A DNA stretch of 64,000 nucleotides from Paenibacillus_G filicis. GTDB lineage: Bacteria; Bacillota; Bacilli; Paenibacillales; NBRC-103111. The notes under the pieces are model-generated. The model saw only the letters and a program-made list of their open reading frames with translations. It was not told the origin of the DNA and made no database searches. The stretch spans positions 62,001 to 126,000 of the forward strand of contig NZ_JBBPCC010000024.1 in the NCBI RefSeq assembly GCF_038070315.1, given 5' to 3'. The position numbers were made by a program, and so were the translations under genes. Every line of letters begins with the position of its first letter. The stretch's first letter is position 1. Positions 43,908 through 52,133 of the stretch are shown here, one piece after another.

Positions 43908-45287
43908 TTAAGAAGCTTGGACGGAACGCCACGCCGAACGCAGGTACACAACTGCACAGATAATGGACAAAATAACGATAACGGTCAGGCCCCAATAAAT
44001 ATTGCTATAGGCACTGGCCAACGGCAGATCCTTCTGCAGGACAAGCGCGCTGGCTGTCGCCGCCACACCGAACGCTCCGGTGAAAAATTGAAGGAGCTGG
44101 AACAAGCCGAGTCCCGACCCAATCTGCTCAGGCTCCAGAATTCTGGACATTTCATTGGAGATGCTGCTCGATAAGGCGGTGAAACTCGTGCTCATCAGCA
44201 TATAAATAACCAGAATGGCCACAAACGAAGTTCGCTCGAACAAGGCGAACAAGACCACCGAGGCGAGCATCATCAGAGGCGCAACCCGGATGATGGAGCT
44301 GTTGCCGCGATTATCGATGAAGCGACCTACGCTCCTGGACACCAGCATCGCGAGGAAGGCCCCAGGGAAGATGATCAGGCCGGTTTGGATCGCGCTCAGG
44401 CCATACTGCTTCACGAGAATTTGCGGCATTAGAAACAGTGTCGCGAAGCTGCACAGGTAAGCTGCAATCCCGACCGCGCCGAGCACCAGATACGATCGGT
44501 TCGCAAAGAGTGACGGGAGTACGAAAGGCTCCTTGGCAGAACGAATGCGAAGCACGAACAAAATAAGCGAGACCAACCCGGCAATCAATGCGACCGGGGA
44601 ATGACTTGTCAGGAATAAAAGAAGCCCCGTCGTTCCAACACTAATGAAAAGTGCGCCCAGCGCGTCGAATGAGCCTTGCTGCGATTCTTCCTTAGGAATC
44701 AGCGCGGCGAATAAAGGAACCAACAGTATCGTTATCCCGGTGACGACGAATAAAACATGCCAGCCCAGAAATTCAACAATTGCTCCGCCGACGACCGGAC
44801 CGAGGCCAAGGCCGAGCGATACGGACGACATAATCAGCGCCATCGCCTTCCCCCGTCTCTCCAGCGGGATGTAGCGGGAGATCAACACCAGGGACAGGGC
44901 CGGGATCGCACCTGCTCCCGTAGCTTGAAGAATACGGACGAGCAGCAGCATGATGAAGCTGTTGCTGAACAACCCGGCGATAGCCGCGAGGCTTAGCGAC
45001 AGAATAGCGATAATGAATAGCCTGCGGATCGGAATGAAGTCGGCCAATCGGCTATACGTGATCGATGAGATCGCGAATACGATGGAATAGCCGGTGACGA
45101 TCCACGAGGTGGAAGCAGCAGATAATTGAAAAGCTTCGGCAACGTCCGGTAAGGCCAGATTGAACATCATCGTATTCATGATGACGAGCACGATCGCAAC
45201 CCCCAGCAGGGAGAGGACGATCCCTTCCTTCATCACGCTTGGTTTCCCCGCTGCCTGAGTTGTGTCATGTACAGCATGGTTATTCAT
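43908..45287 (-). CDS. MFS multidrug efflux transporter, DHA2-like
   Basis: 459-residue major facilitator with about 14 membrane helices, as in the DHA2 (LmrB/TetA(K)-like) drug:proton antiporters. The motif C region is GLGPVVGGAIVEFLGWHVLF, and helix 1-3 contain MNTMMFNLALPDVAEAFQLSAASTSWIVTGY, typical of the group. It expels a toxic compound of unknown identity. AGGAGG lies six bases before the ATG. Divergent from an ArsR-family regulator gene, with a 16-base palindrome between them, so derepression by the substrate is likely. Confidence 0.88.
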   Translation of the reverse strand: MNNHAVHDTTQAAGKPSVMKEGIVLSLLGVAIVLVIMNTMMFNLALPDVAEAFQLSAASTSWIVTGYSIVFAISSITYSRLADFIPIRRLFIIAILSLSLAAIAGLFSNSFIMLLLVRILQATGAGAIPALSLVLISRYIPLERRGKAMALIMSSVSLGLGLGPVVGGAIVEFLGWHVLFVVTGITILLVPLFAALIPKEESQQGSFDALGALFISVGTTGLLLFLTSHSPVALIAGLVSLILFVLRIRSAKEPFVLPSLFANRSYLVLGAVGIAAYLCSFATLFLMPQILVKQYGLSAIQTGLIIFPGAFLAMLVSRSVGRFIDNRGNSSIIRVAPLMMLASVVLFALFERTSFVAILVIYMLMSTSFTALSSSISNEMSRILEPEQIGSGLGLFQLLQFFTGAFGVAATASALVLQKDLPLASAYSNIYWGLTVIVILSIICAVVYLRSAWRSVQAS

Positions 45288-45317
45288 GGTTCTCCTCCTC
45301 TTTCTTTATTTCGAAAG

Positions 45318-45333
45318 TTCGATTGTCATCGAA
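45318..45333. promoter_or_regulatory. palindromic candidate ArsR operator in the MFS/arsR intergenic region
   Basis: TTCGAT-TGTC-ATCGAA is a perfect 6-base inverted repeat with a 4-base centre. It lies 30 bases before the MFS start codon and about 30 bases before a -10-like TATAAT (45364-45369) of the divergent regulator gene. Placement suits repression of both genes. Confidence 0.55.
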
Positions 45334-45407
45334 TAATTGTATTTAATATAGCATGCGTTGTGGTATAATGCAATCATAAAAGCTTTACAAAGAGGAGGCT
45401 CTCTCTC

Positions 45408-45767
45408 ATGAAAGTTCTATTCCATCCGGACGTAGCAGACTTGCATTTATCCTCTGTCCTGTATGCTTTAAGCGATCCGATCCGATTGCTAATCGTCTCA
45501 GAGCTCCGCAACAACCAGGAGTGCACCTGCGGGGATATCTCGGTGCCTGTCGTCAAATCCACACTATCCCATCACGCCCGCACCTTGCGGGAAGCTGGCA
45601 TCATCAAGGTCCGTGTCCAGGGTACACAGCGTCTTCTGTCCTTGCGAACGGAGGATCTGGAATTACGTTTTCCCGGATTGCTTTCCTCTATTCTCGATGC
45701 CTTCGAAACGTCGGAAGAAAAGAAACAGCTGCTGAGGGCGCAAGGAACGGTAGTCGGCCGTTTCTAG
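45408..45767 (+). CDS. ArsR-family helix-turn-helix transcriptional regulator
   Basis: 119-residue winged-helix repressor of the ArsR family: LYALSDPIRLLIVSELRNNQECTCGDI, then the recognition helix KSTLSHHARTLREAGIIKVRVQGTQRLLSLR. The family usually senses metals, but this member lacks the ELCVC metal box in its usual form; C37 and C39 (ECTC) could still bind a ligand or thiol. GAGGAGG precedes the ATG by nine bases. It is divergently arranged with the MFS pump it probably controls. Confidence 0.88.
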   Translation: MKVLFHPDVADLHLSSVLYALSDPIRLLIVSELRNNQECTCGDISVPVVKSTLSHHARTLREAGIIKVRVQGTQRLLSLRTEDLELRFPGLLSSILDAFETSEEKKQLLRAQGTVVGRF

Positions 45768-45805
45768 GCAAGCCATTCGCCGGGGACGTCATTCATACCC
45801 TAGCG

Positions 45806-45840
45806 CAAAAGCCCTCCCCGCTCATCTGACCGGAGAAGGC
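45806..45840 (-). terminator. terminator of the response regulator/histidine kinase operon
   Basis: Minus-strand hairpin with 9-base arms containing G-T pairs (45811-45819 and 45832-45840), followed by TTTT, about 30 bases beyond the kinase stop. It may also end the convergent ArsR transcript. Confidence 0.55.
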
Positions 45841-45871
45841 CCACTCTATAATAGAAGAAAGCATGGACTTG

Positions 45872-47263
45872 CTAGCCTGCGCTCTGTAGAGCCGGCAGCT
45901 CCAGTACAGCCTCCAGCCCTTGACCTGGTCCGCTGCGGAGTATGAGTCGTCCATGGTGAGCCTGGGCAATTCTAGCCACCATGGGCAGTCCGAGTCCATG
46001 ACCGTTAGCGGCGAGGCGTTTGCGGGACGAGGCATACGGCAGCTCCAGCAGACCGGATAACTCCTCCGGTGGGATGCCGCGGCCGTTATCCGTTACCTTC
46101 AAGCGGCACGTGACGCCTCCAGGCTGCAGGGCGGCTTCGATGCGGATCTCACAGCCCTGCGGGTTATGGCGGACGCTGTTCTGCACCAGATTGGCAATCG
46201 CTCTCAGCAGCAGCTTCTCATCCGCCTTAACAGCGATGCTCTCATCCGTTATGTGCAGCGTAATCGAATATCGGGCATCCAGCCCCTGATTTAGAAAGTC
46301 GGATACCGTCTGCCTGGCGGCCGCGGACAGTCTCATCCGCTTAACATGCAGCGGCTGCATATCATACTCCAGCATGGACACGAGATTCAGGTCCTGCACG
46401 AGTGAGCGGAGCTTCTCCCCCTGCTTGCGGATAATACCCGCATACTGCCGCTGTTCCTCAGGCAGTTCCCCGTGCTCCTCGAGCTCACTGGCATAGCCGA
46501 GCACCATAGACAGCGGTGTGCGGATATCGTGAGAAATCCCCGCGATCCAATTCGAGCGGGCCTCATCCTTGGCTTTGAGCGCTTTATTCTTGGCCTGAAG
46601 TATCCCGGAGGTATGGTTGATGCTTTGAGCCAGATCGTTCAGCACCCCACCCGGTTCGACATGCACCTGCTCTTCCTTGGCTAGGCCGTGAATGCCTGCA
46701 ACTAGCGGCTTGATCGCACGTACCATCCGTGTGCCGATCAGCACCGACAGCAGCAAGGCCAATACGATGTTGCCTGCCAGCAGCAGCAGCGACCTAAGCG
46801 GCAGTGTACTGACCCAGCTAACCGGAAACATGAACTGGTACTTCGCATAGCTGGTTTTCGGGTAGCCGACCACCAGAAGACCGTCCTGATGCTCCCAACT
46901 GTACACGGGGTATTCCATCAAGTAATGACGGGAAAACTTGGCCGCATCTATCAAGCTGTACGAGAGGGGGATTTCCTCCGGCAGCTTATATCTCCACGCC
47001 ACTTGGCCATCCGGGCCGATCAGCATAGCCCAAGCCTCCGCCTGATTCAGCCGTTCCTCTTCTCTGCTACTCAGCCGATAGTCGCCCCCTTCCCGGCTTA
47101 GCGCCTGCGCCGTTTCTTTCACCACCGCACCGGGAGACTGCCCCTCATTCATTCCCTTGAAAATCAACGTCCCCAGCAGCACCAGGTTTACGATGACTAA
47201 GAGGGCGAACATCAGCAGGGTAATCCCGATGAATCGCCTCAATATGCGGATCATGCCGTCCAT
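45872..47263 (-). CDS. two-component sensor histidine kinase
   Basis: 463-residue membrane kinase. Helices at about 8-35 and 158-180 flank an extracytoplasmic loop of about 120 residues. A HAMP-like linker follows, then the phosphoacceptor motif GISHDIRTPLSMVLGYASEL, the N box (LLLRAIANLVQNSVRHNP), and the G1/G2 boxes DNGRGIPPEE and GHGLGLPMVARIA. It phosphorylates the response regulator encoded six bases upstream. The divergent three-gene ABC transporter of the lantibiotic-immunity type suggests that it senses an antimicrobial peptide or cell-envelope damage, as for the BraS/SpaK-type and similar systems (inference). GGAG precedes the ATG. Confidence 0.9.
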   Translation of the reverse strand: MDGMIRILRRFIGITLLMFALLVIVNLVLLGTLIFKGMNEGQSPGAVVKETAQALSREGGDYRLSSREEERLNQAEAWAMLIGPDGQVAWRYKLPEEIPLSYSLIDAAKFSRHYLMEYPVYSWEHQDGLLVVGYPKTSYAKYQFMFPVSWVSTLPLRSLLLLAGNIVLALLLSVLIGTRMVRAIKPLVAGIHGLAKEEQVHVEPGGVLNDLAQSINHTSGILQAKNKALKAKDEARSNWIAGISHDIRTPLSMVLGYASELEEHGELPEEQRQYAGIIRKQGEKLRSLVQDLNLVSMLEYDMQPLHVKRMRLSAAARQTVSDFLNQGLDARYSITLHITDESIAVKADEKLLLRAIANLVQNSVRHNPQGCEIRIEAALQPGGVTCRLKVTDNGRGIPPEELSGLLELPYASSRKRLAANGHGLGLPMVARIAQAHHGRLILRSGPGQGLEAVLELPALQSAG

Positions 47264-47269
47264 CCCGAG

Positions 47270-47977
47270 TTACTCCTTTACCTGCAGCTTATATCCGAGT
47301 CCTCTGACCGTAAGCAGATGTTTGGGCTTCGAGGGATCTCGCTCGATCTTCTCCCGGATGCGCCGGATGTGCACCATCAGCGTATTCTCGTAGCTGTACG
47401 CATCATCCCCCCAGACCGACTGACAGAGGGCATCGGTTGTGACGATCCGACCCTGGTTCTCATACAGCTTGACCAGCAGCCCCCGCTCCTTGGGCGTCAG
47501 CGGAATTTCCTCCCGATCACGGGTCACCATCGCCAGTTCCAGATCCACCACCCATCCGCCCAGTTGGAAGCAAGGCAGGCTCTCGGAGACGACCGGTGCA
47601 TATACACGCTTCAGAATCGCCAGCAGCCTCAGGATCAGCTCGCGGGGCAAGAAAGGCTTCACAAGATAGTCGTCCGCTCCGAGTCCAAGCCCCAGCAGCC
47701 TGTCTTCGTCCTCACCCCTCGCCGACAGAAACAGCACTGGCAGCTGGGAGAACTGCCGGATTCGTGTCAGCACCGCGAAGCCATCCAGGTCTGGAAGCAT
47801 CACATCCAGAATCGCGATATCCGGCTTTTCCAGCCGGCAGATCGACAACGCCGATTCCCCGTCCGGCGCTGAATAAATCCGGTAAAAGCCTTCCTTGCGT
47901 AAAAACATCTCCACCATCTGCCTGATCTCCGGCTCATCGTCCACAAGCAATATTTTTTTGTCCTTGAGTATGTCCAC
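47270..47977 (-). CDS. OmpR/PhoB-family response regulator
   Basis: 235 residues. The receiver domain (1-120) has acidic DDEPE, the phosphorylation site in IAILDVMLPDLDGF, and the conserved Lys in DDYLVKPFLPREL. The C-terminal winged helix (about 135-232) has TPKERGLLVKLYENQGRIVTTDALCQSVWGDDAYSYENTLMVHIRRIREKIERDP. It is co-transcribed with the kinase and divergent from the ABC transporter. The repeated TAAGG sequence in front of the transporter is a likely target. Confidence 0.92.
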   Translation of the reverse strand: MDILKDKKILLVDDEPEIRQMVEMFLRKEGFYRIYSAPDGESALSICRLEKPDIAILDVMLPDLDGFAVLTRIRQFSQLPVLFLSARGEDEDRLLGLGLGADDYLVKPFLPRELILRLLAILKRVYAPVVSESLPCFQLGGWVVDLELAMVTRDREEIPLTPKERGLLVKLYENQGRIVTTDALCQSVWGDDAYSYENTLMVHIRRIREKIERDPSKPKHLLTVRGLGYKLQVKE

Positions 47978-48050
47978 TCAGCATCACCTGACCCTATTAT
48001 ACATGCCCGCGAATCTGTATGCTGCTTCTTACAAGCCGGGGAGATGAATT

Positions 48051-48066
48051 TAAGGCTAGTGTAAGG
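48051..48066 (+). promoter_or_regulatory. direct repeat upstream of the ABC immunity operon, candidate response-regulator site
   Basis: TAAGG at 48051-48055 and 48062-48066, 11 bases apart (one helical turn), lies upstream of a weak promoter-like TTGGCG. OmpR-type regulators bind such in-phase direct repeats. It is located about 80 bases before the transporter ATPase gene. Confidence 0.4.
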
Positions 48067-48146
48067 TTGGCGTCAGCCTGTCGCAAGCTGCTAACGCTAC
48101 AGTAGGTGGTGAGCACAGAATCTATGAATGGGAGCTGAATAGCCAC

Positions 48147-49064
48147 ATGAGCGCCGAATACATGGTCGCCACCTACAACCTGTCCAAGTCGTACAACAGT
48201 GTCTACCGGGTAGACACTCTCAATCTGAATGTCAGGCAAGGCGAGATCTACGGCTTCCTCGGACCGAACGGAGCCGGAAAGTCCACCTCGCTCAAAATGC
48301 TGCTCGGCCTAACCCAGCCGTCTGGCGGACGAATCACCTTATTCGGCAAGGAGCTAAGTCAGCACCGCATATCCATTCTCAGCCAGGTCGGTTCGTTGAT
48401 CGAATCCCCCTCCTACTACGGGCACCTGACCGGCTTGGAAAATATGCGCGTGATGAAGCGGCTGCGGGGCGTACCTGAACGGAATATCCGGGAGGCGCTG
48501 GGCATCGTCCGGCTTGAGAAGCACCAGCACAAGCGGGTCGATCAATATTCGCTCGGTATGAAGCAACGGCTGGGGATAGCCATGGCGCTGCTTGCCTTTC
48601 CCCGGCTGCTCATCCTCGACGAGCCGACCAACGGACTCGATCCGGCCGGAATCGGCGAGATTCGCGAGCTGATCAAGTCCTTGCCCGGACGCTATGGCAT
48701 CACCGTGCTGATCTCCAGCCATCTGTTATCGGAAATCGAGCAGATGGCCACGTCAGTCGGCATTATTCATGAAGGGAAGCTGCTGTTTCAAGGAGACTTG
48801 ACCGAGCTGCAGGCCCGAGGACAATCCTCCGTATCCTTCACAACCCAGGATGCCGCTTCCGCGGAAAGCCTGCTGCTAGCAAGCGGGTTCCAGCCCGTGA
48901 ATCGTCAAGGGCGCCTTCATATCGAAGGCATGCAGGACGAGCAGATTGCCGAGGCCAATCGGCTGCTGGTGAGTGCGGGAATTCCCGTCATCCGGATTGA
49001 GGAGCATAAGAAAAGCCTAGAAGAAATTTTTCTAGACTTGACGGGAAGGGAGCGAACATTGTGA
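48147..49064 (+). CDS. ABC transporter ATP-binding protein, lantibiotic-immunity/bacitracin-resistance type
   Basis: 305-residue ATPase: Walker A GPNGAGKSTSL, signature YSLGMKQRLGIAMAL, Walker B LLILDEPTNGLDP, and the switch His in LISSHLL. The ~80-residue C-terminal tail is typical of the LanF (SpaF, EpiF, MutF) and BcrA subgroup, which power export or removal of peptide antibiotics at the membrane. The ATG at 48147 has GGGAG 13 bases before it; an internal ATG at 48162 is possible. The stop overlaps the start of the next gene by four bases (GTGA). Confidence 0.9.
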   Translation: MSAEYMVATYNLSKSYNSVYRVDTLNLNVRQGEIYGFLGPNGAGKSTSLKMLLGLTQPSGGRITLFGKELSQHRISILSQVGSLIESPSYYGHLTGLENMRVMKRLRGVPERNIREALGIVRLEKHQHKRVDQYSLGMKQRLGIAMALLAFPRLLILDEPTNGLDPAGIGEIRELIKSLPGRYGITVLISSHLLSEIEQMATSVGIIHEGKLLFQGDLTELQARGQSSVSFTTQDAASAESLLLASGFQPVNRQGRLHIEGMQDEQIAEANRLLVSAGIPVIRIEEHKKSLEEIFLDLTGRERTL

Positions 49065-49813
49065 TCCAGATGCTGGCCTTGGAATTTTACAAGCTGCGCC
49101 GCAAGCGGATTCTGGTCATGATGACCCTATTCCTGGGGGTGCAGCTGATCTGGATGCTAATGTCCATAAGCATCTACATGTCCAGAAATACCAGCAACGC
49201 TTCGTGGGAGACCATCCTCGTCATGGCCGGGTCCATCAACGGACTGTTCTTGCCCCTGATGTCGGCCATCGCCATCTCCCGCGTCTGCGACATGGAGCAT
49301 AAGGGAAATACGTGGAAGCTGCTGATCCCTGTCGCCGTCAAGCGCAGCCGGCTGTACCTCGCCAAGTACGCCTGTGCCAATCTGCTGCTTCTCTACTATG
49401 TGCTGCTGCAAGCAGGGGTGATGGTGGCCTTCGGGCTGGTCAAGGACTTCGCGGGCCTGGTCCCCATCCGCCTGCTGCTGGCCTTTCTCGGCGGAACCAT
49501 CCTGGTCAATCTGGCCGTCAGCGCACTGCAGCAATGGATCTCACTGGCCGTGAGAAACCAGGCCTTCGCCCTCTGCCTCGGCATGGTTGGCGGCTTCATC
49601 GGCATGGCCGCCAGCTTCTTCCCGGAGCCTGTCCGCCGCTTCCTCATCTGGTCGTACTATACCGGTCTGAATCCCGTACAGATGGTGTATACTGGTCAAA
49701 CGGCGCAATACGAGCTTCATTCCATCCATGTCGGCTTGCTGCTGGCTGTAGGGATGGTTTCCGTGATTCTGTATTTGGCCGGAAGCCTTCAAGTCTCCCG
49801 GCAGGATATGTAG
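49061..49813 (+). CDS. ABC-2-type permease, lantibiotic-immunity type (LanE/MutE-like)
   Basis: 250-residue membrane protein with six predicted helices. It opens with the short amphipathic stretch LALEFYKLRRKRIL and MSAIAISRVCDMEHKGNTWKLLIPVAVKRSRLYLAKY, both typical of LanE/LanG-type permeases. It starts at GTG, overlapping the ATPase stop by four bases. With the ATPase and the next permease it forms an ABC transporter that protects the cell from membrane-active peptides. No lantibiotic structural or modification gene is in the window. Confidence 0.85.
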   Translation: MIQMLALEFYKLRRKRILVMMTLFLGVQLIWMLMSISIYMSRNTSNASWETILVMAGSINGLFLPLMSAIAISRVCDMEHKGNTWKLLIPVAVKRSRLYLAKYACANLLLLYYVLLQAGVMVAFGLVKDFAGLVPIRLLLAFLGGTILVNLAVSALQQWISLAVRNQAFALCLGMVGGFIGMAASFFPEPVRRFLIWSYYTGLNPVQMVYTGQTAQYELHSIHVGLLLAVGMVSVILYLAGSLQVSRQDM

Positions 49814-49825
49814 GAGGTGGTTACG

Positions 49826-50554
49826 ATGTGGCAACAAACCTTTTCCGCCGAGTGGCTCAAGCTGCGCAGATCCCGCCTGGGGCTCGTATTGGCTGTCCTT
49901 CCGGTGCTCAGCCTGCTGATGGGCTGCGCCAACTTTGTCATCAACCAAGCCGTGCTGCAGAATGGTTGGTACAGCCTGTGGACCCAGGTCAGCCTGTTCT
50001 ACGGCGAGTTTTTCCTGCCCGTGCTGATCGCGATCTGCTGTGCCTACGTCTGCCGCCTGGAGCATATGAATCACAATTGGAATGCCCTCCTGACCGCCCC
50101 CGTCTCTCCGGCGAGCGTCGTGCTCTCCAAGCTAGGGGTCGTAAGCGTCCTGATCGCAGGCGTCCAGCTGTTGTTTGTCGGGCTGTATGTGGGAGCGGGA
50201 CTGACACTTGGACTAGGGAACTCCCTGCCTCCTGAGCTGCCCGGATGGGCACTGAGGGGTTGGCTTGCCTCCGTCGCCATCGGCGCCGTGCAGCTCATGC
50301 TGTCCATGCGCATCCGCAGCTTCGCCGCCCCGGTCGGCATCGCGCTGTGCGCGGTGTTTCTGGGGTTGGGGTTGTATGTGGCTAAGCTAGGCTACCTTTC
50401 TCCCTACTCCCTGCTGACGCTGGGGATGGGCGTGCTGAGTCAGGAGAGCTTGAACGTGGTGGAGAACGGAGCATTTATGTTGATGAATATGCTGTTCACG
50501 GCCGGCTTCACGGCGTTGACAGTTAGGGGATTGCGGCGGGGGGATGTGGGTTGA
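49826..50554 (+). CDS. ABC-2-type permease, lantibiotic-immunity type (LanG/MutG-like)
   Basis: 242-residue permease related to the one before it: MWQQTFSAEWLKLRRSRLGLVLAVLPVLSLLMG, then CCAYVCRLEHMNHNWNALLTAPVSPASVVLSKLGVVSV, and six helices. The ATG at 49826 lies eight bases after AGGAGG; a GTG at 49817 is excluded because it touches that site. Only 12 bases separate it from the previous stop, so the three genes form one operon. It is the third subunit of the FEG-type immunity transporter. Confidence 0.85.
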   Translation: MWQQTFSAEWLKLRRSRLGLVLAVLPVLSLLMGCANFVINQAVLQNGWYSLWTQVSLFYGEFFLPVLIAICCAYVCRLEHMNHNWNALLTAPVSPASVVLSKLGVVSVLIAGVQLLFVGLYVGAGLTLGLGNSLPPELPGWALRGWLASVAIGAVQLMLSMRIRSFAAPVGIALCAVFLGLGLYVAKLGYLSPYSLLTLGMGVLSQESLNVVENGAFMLMNMLFTAGFTALTVRGLRRGDVG

Positions 50555-50605
50555 AGGAGCAGCCGTCTTCTGTTTCATGCCGATTCGGTTTTAGAGGCAG
50601 GGCCC

Positions 50606-51184
50606 TTGTCCGAGACAAAGCTATTTTTTAGAATGGCTCACGATTGTTTCACGGATCAATGGGGGTTCTCTGTCCCTTTTTCGCTGCATCATTACGATGA
50701 GGATCTGAAACATCTTCCCATTTGTTTGCGTCTTGTTGACGAAGTAATGAGTAGCTTGAACAGTAGACTCAAAACCTATGGAGGAACTGGCTTCATTCCG
50801 GAGCACGGTTCAAGAAACAAAGTCTGCTTCGACTTTCTTTATCGCTTTCTAGTCAACATCATCGATTCAAAAGCGACGATCATAGTCGATTATGGACTCA
50901 ATAATCTTGAGGATGTTAGAAAATTAGATCAGTGGATTACAGAAAGAGGCGGAGAACTCATCACGATACATTGTGTCTGCAATGATGAAAAGATCTGGTC
51001 AGCACGGCTTTCTGAACGAAGCAACAATCCGCTCCCCAATCAACTCATCACTAATTTATCTGAGTTAAAAGAACATTATAAGGAATCGGGGCCAGCGTTT
51101 TTTGAAGAAGAATTAGTTGTGGACACGGCTACATCAATACCTATGAATATGGATAAAATCTTATCCTATTGCACTAACCGATAA
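50606..51184 (+). CDS. kinase-like (AAA_33/shikimate-kinase-fold) protein lacking a visible P-loop, possibly truncated
   Basis: 192 residues from a TTG start; lower GC than the preceding genes. The second half (ATIIVDYGLNNLEDVRKLDQWITERGGELITIHCVCNDEKIWSARLSERSNN and the end EELVVDTATS) resembles small P-loop kinases annotated as AAA-family ATPases. No Walker A GxxxxGK[ST] is present near the N-terminus. The open frame extends upstream to the stop codon of the permease at 50552, still without a P-loop or a good start. It is therefore probably a kinase-fold gene that lost its beginning, or an inactive relative. No ribosome binding site of normal strength is seen. Confidence 0.5.
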   Translation: MSETKLFFRMAHDCFTDQWGFSVPFSLHHYDEDLKHLPICLRLVDEVMSSLNSRLKTYGGTGFIPEHGSRNKVCFDFLYRFLVNIIDSKATIIVDYGLNNLEDVRKLDQWITERGGELITIHCVCNDEKIWSARLSERSNNPLPNQLITNLSELKEHYKESGPAFFEEELVVDTATSIPMNMDKILSYCTNR

Positions 51185-51192
51185 CTGCCGTC

Positions 51193-51252
51193 TAATAGGC
51201 CGCAGCGTTGCTCTATGATTCTGAGTCATAGACCCATGCTGCGGCTATTAGG
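51193..51252. terminator. bidirectional hairpin between the kinase-like gene and the DinB gene
   Basis: Near-perfect outer arms 51193-51207 and 51239-51252, with an inner stem (CTATGA/TCATAG). It overlaps the last codons of the DinB gene on the minus strand. Only a short T stretch follows on the plus side. Confidence 0.6.
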
Positions 51253-51969
51253 GTTTTGCGCTTGCCGGTTTGATTTTTTCATCTTTTTCTGCAGCTTATC
51301 CTTGATACGGACGCATTTGTTCAAATGTAAAAAGTTATGCCTTGTTGCTGGCATCAGCACAAGTCCGGCAATCGTCTTCTTGCTCCAATATTCAGCAATA
51401 CCGCTGGCTTCTTGAAGGATAGCCCCTTCCTCAAACAGCCTTCGGATTCTACGATCTTGAACTTTATCTTTGAACCCTCCTGGTTGCAGAGACGAAATAA
51501 TCAGCCTAGTTTGTTTGCCTACAGCGATCCGATAATCTAATAGAGCATCCATATCAATATGAAAGCTGAGTTCTGCGATATCTTCGTCACTCATGCTGTT
51601 TCCGCTGTGGGTGAATCTGACGTCCATTTTGTGCAACCAATGATCGGAATGCAGCACCTGCTCGCTGTCAGCAACTAGAATATTCATCGTCATGTCTTCG
51701 ACTCTTGCTATATGCCAGAGATGCCATGCGATTGAGTTCTTTGTATCCGTAGCCTGTACAGGGTACTCCCTCAATGTACGTTCCTCCAGACCCTCCCAAA
51801 CATCATCCTCTAATGTATGGATGCAGCCATTCACCATCTTCGAAGCGTACAACAAAGCGTGATGCTCGAGAAATAGTTCAATCGCTCGAGGATGTTCATT
51901 TGGAACTAAGATCATTTCAGTTAATCTCTTATGCGTTTCATTCCAAGCCCTTCGTTGTTCCAAATCCAT
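51226..51969 (-). CDS. DinB-like metal-binding four-helix protein
   Basis: 247 residues. The DinB/YfiT-like four-helix bundle carries the usual metal-binding histidines, in SIAWHLWHIARVED (about residues 85-98) and in ATRHNFLHLNKC near the C-terminus. Relatives transfer or bind thiols (bacillithiol-, mycothiol-dependent enzymes), or have unknown roles. The ATG at 51969 (nine bases after GGAG) is preferred over an upstream TTG. The end (KKMKKSNRQAQNPNSRSMGL) is basic and overlaps a terminator hairpin. No neighbour suggests a substrate. Confidence 0.75.
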   Translation of the reverse strand: MDLEQRRAWNETHKRLTEMILVPNEHPRAIELFLEHHALLYASKMVNGCIHTLEDDVWEGLEERTLREYPVQATDTKNSIAWHLWHIARVEDMTMNILVADSEQVLHSDHWLHKMDVRFTHSGNSMSDEDIAELSFHIDMDALLDYRIAVGKQTRLIISSLQPGGFKDKVQDRRIRRLFEEGAILQEASGIAEYWSKKTIAGLVLMPATRHNFLHLNKCVRIKDKLQKKMKKSNRQAQNPNSRSMGL

Positions 51970-52086
51970 GGAAATCCACTCCAATATAAGCTGTGATATT
52001 TGATATGGAAATGATAGCTATACCTAGTTTATCATGAAAGATTCCAGCAGCCTTAGAATAAGCGATGAAAAGAAAATAAAAAATCT

Positions 52087-52116
52087 TGAAACGCTTTGGA
52101 TAGATTTGAGTCTTAT
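52087..52116 (+). promoter_or_regulatory. candidate ECF-sigma autoregulatory promoter
   Basis: TGAAAC at 52087-52092, followed after 16 bases by AGTCTTA, has the form of an ECF -35/-10 pair. It stands about 20 bases before the sigma factor's ribosome binding site, where autoregulated ECF promoters usually lie. Confidence 0.45.
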
Positions 52117-52133
52117 CCATAGGAGGTGACAAA

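Noticed and set aside
45872..50554. Lantibiotic biosynthesis cluster
   Set aside because: Only immunity-type transporter and regulatory genes are present; no precursor peptide, LanB/C/M or protease gene was found.
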